Positions 63,178 to 64,000 of a stretch of 64,000 nucleotides of DNA are shown here, piece after piece. Under the pieces are notes generated by a model. That model worked only from the letters and a program-made list of their open reading frames with translations, was not told the origin of the DNA and did not search any database. Numbering within the stretch: the first letter of the stretch is position 1; each line of letters starts with the position of its first letter. The DNA lies in the NCBI GenBank assembly GCA_029946105.1, contig JAQSDW010000005.1, positions 1-64,000 of the forward strand, in the 5' to 3' direction. Both the position numbers and the translations under genes were made by a program. This DNA comes from Reyranella sp. (GTDB lineage: Bacteria > Pseudomonadota > Alphaproteobacteria > Reyranellales > Reyranellaceae).

Positions 63178-64000
63178 TCAGCCCAGCTTGACGAGCGTCT
63201 TGCCGAAATTCTCGCCGCGCAGCATGCCGATGAAGGCGCGTGGCGCCTTGTCGATGCCTTCGACGATGTCCTCGCGGTACTTCAGCCTGCCGCTCGTGAT
63301 CCACTCGCCCATCTGGCGCATCGCCGGGCCATAGTGCTGGGCGAAATCGGTGACGATGAAGCCACGTGCGGTGATGCGCTTGCCCACGAAAGTCCCGAGC
63401 AGCCGTGGTCCCGTCTCGGCCGCGGTCGCGTTGTACTGCGAGATCGAGCCACAGAGCGCCACGCGGGCGAAGAAGTTGAGGTTGCGCAGTACTGCATCGG
63501 TGATGGTGCCGCCCACATTGTCGAAATAGACGTCGATGCCGTTGGGGCAGGCGGCGCGGAGCGCGGCATCGAGGTCCTTTTCGGCTTTGTAGTCGAGGCA
63601 GGCGTCGAAGCCGAGCTCGTCCTTCACGAAGGCGCACTTCCTGGGTCCACCGGCGATGCCGACCGTGCGGCAGCCCATGATCCGGGCGATCTGTCCCACC
63701 ACCTGGCCCACGGCACCGGACGCTGCCGAGATGACGACCGTCTCGCCGGGCTTGGGCTGGCCGACATGCAGCAGGCCGAAATAGGCGGTCATGCCGGGCA
63801 TGCCCAGCACGCCATTGGCCGTCGAGACCGGCGCGATCGCGGGATCGACCTTGCGCAGGGTCGGCCCGCCGCCGATGGCATATTCCTGCCAGCCCAGGCG
63901 ATCCTCGACGATGTCGCCCACCTTGAAGCCCGCGTGCTCGGACTTCACGACCTCGCCCACGATGCCGCCGGTCATCACCTCGCCCAGTCCGACGGGCGCT
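63178..64000 (-). CDS. NADP-dependent oxidoreductase (MDR family), 5' end outside window
   Basis: A medium-chain dehydrogenase/reductase of the leukotriene B4 dehydrogenase/curcumin reductase-like, zinc-free group. VISAASGAVGQVVGQIARIM is the cofactor-binding glycine motif, preceded by GMPGMTAYFGLLHVG. CPNGIDVYFDNVGG and GSISQYNA are typical of this branch, which reduces enones and alkenals with NADPH. The frame stays open past an internal ATG at 63978 to the window edge, and the residues there (APVGLGEVMTGG) match the usual family N-terminal half, so the gene continues beyond 64000. Confidence 0.92.
   Translation of the reverse strand, partial: APVGLGEVMTGGIVGEVVKSEHAGFKVGDIVEDRLGWQEYAIGGGPTLRKVDPAIAPVSTANGVLGMPGMTAYFGLLHVGQPKPGETVVISAASGAVGQVVGQIARIMGCRTVGIAGGPRKCAFVKDELGFDACLDYKAEKDLDAALRAACPNGIDVYFDNVGGTITDAVLRNLNFFARVALCGSISQYNATAAETGPRLLGTFVGKRITARGFIVTDFAQHYGPAMRQMGEWITSGRLKYREDIVEGIDKAPRAFIGMLRGENFGKTLVKLG

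Overview
The window is GC-rich, densely coding bacterial DNA. Genes are short-spaced, many are linked by 1-14 bp overlaps, and several start with GTG or TTG. The gene content points to a soil or plant-associated alphaproteobacterium: many solute-binding proteins (including a stand-alone TctC/Bug type), HWE-family histidine kinase, COG3618 lactonase-like hydrolases, MipA/OmpV, AsmA and class III CoA-transferase. A Rhodospirillales/Hyphomicrobiales-type genome is my inference, not proven. I see no rRNA, tRNA, CRISPR array, insertion sequence, phage gene or replication origin, so this reads as chromosomal catabolic territory.

Layout. 0.1-2.6 kb: a small unknown gene, a DUF1801 protein and two unknown membrane proteins. 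2.7-7.5 kb: ketopantoate-reductase-like enzyme, TctC binding protein, a THI5-like binding protein without signal peptide, an alpha/beta hydrolase and a COG3618 hydrolase. 7.5-23.1 kb: a continuous nitrogen-compound block. It holds a peptide-type binding protein, a DUF2817 zinc carboxypeptidase-like protein, an FAD amine-oxidase-like protein, a divergent LysR regulator with a clear inverted-repeat operator, and then two complete polyamine-type ABC importers placed back to back. The leftward importer carries an amidase gene inside its operon; the rightward one ends in a second FAD oxidase paralogous to the first. The simplest reading is import of amines or amides followed by hydrolysis or oxidative deamination.

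23-32 kb: a frameshifted DUF2569 membrane gene, a phytase-like histidine phosphatase, and a signalling pair on the minus strand. The pair is a 1,811-residue soluble hybrid kinase with a long array of 92-residue HAMP repeats, resembling fungal Nik1/Os-1 group III kinases, translationally coupled to an HWE hybrid kinase. 32.4-37.4 kb: a GntR/FadR-type regulator with a putative operator at its own start, an RpiB-like isomerase, a periplasmic binding protein, a lactonase-like hydrolase and an amino-acid-type ABC transporter, which look like one operon for a sugar-acid or lactone-like compound. 37.4-40.5 kb: a binding-protein-fold protein without signal peptide, diverging from a mandelate-racemase-like enolase and an ACMSD-like amidohydrolase.

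40.5-49.9 kb: a small secreted protein, a YaiI/UPF0178 gene preceded by a possible leader peptide, the remnant of a TctC gene, two tandem peptide-type binding proteins without permeases, and an LLM flavin oxidoreductase diverging from a ferric/phosphonate-type ABC importer with a fused permease. 50-53.5 kb: a large AsmA-type protein. 53.6-59.7 kb: DsbA-like, SDR (active-site Tyr replaced by Phe), MipA/OmpV, HAD hydrolase, cupin, class III aminotransferase, GFA-like and a frameshifted methyltransferase. 59.7-64 kb: a minus-strand operon of MDR oxidoreductase (cut by the window end), CaiB-type CoA-transferase, HutD-like, a second ketopantoate-reductase-like enzyme and a ModA-like binding protein.

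The best candidates for something new are the HAMP-array kinase pair, the mirror-image amine importers with embedded enzymes, and the GntR-RpiB-lactonase transport operon. All functional assignments come from reading motifs and family resemblance; none was checked against a database.
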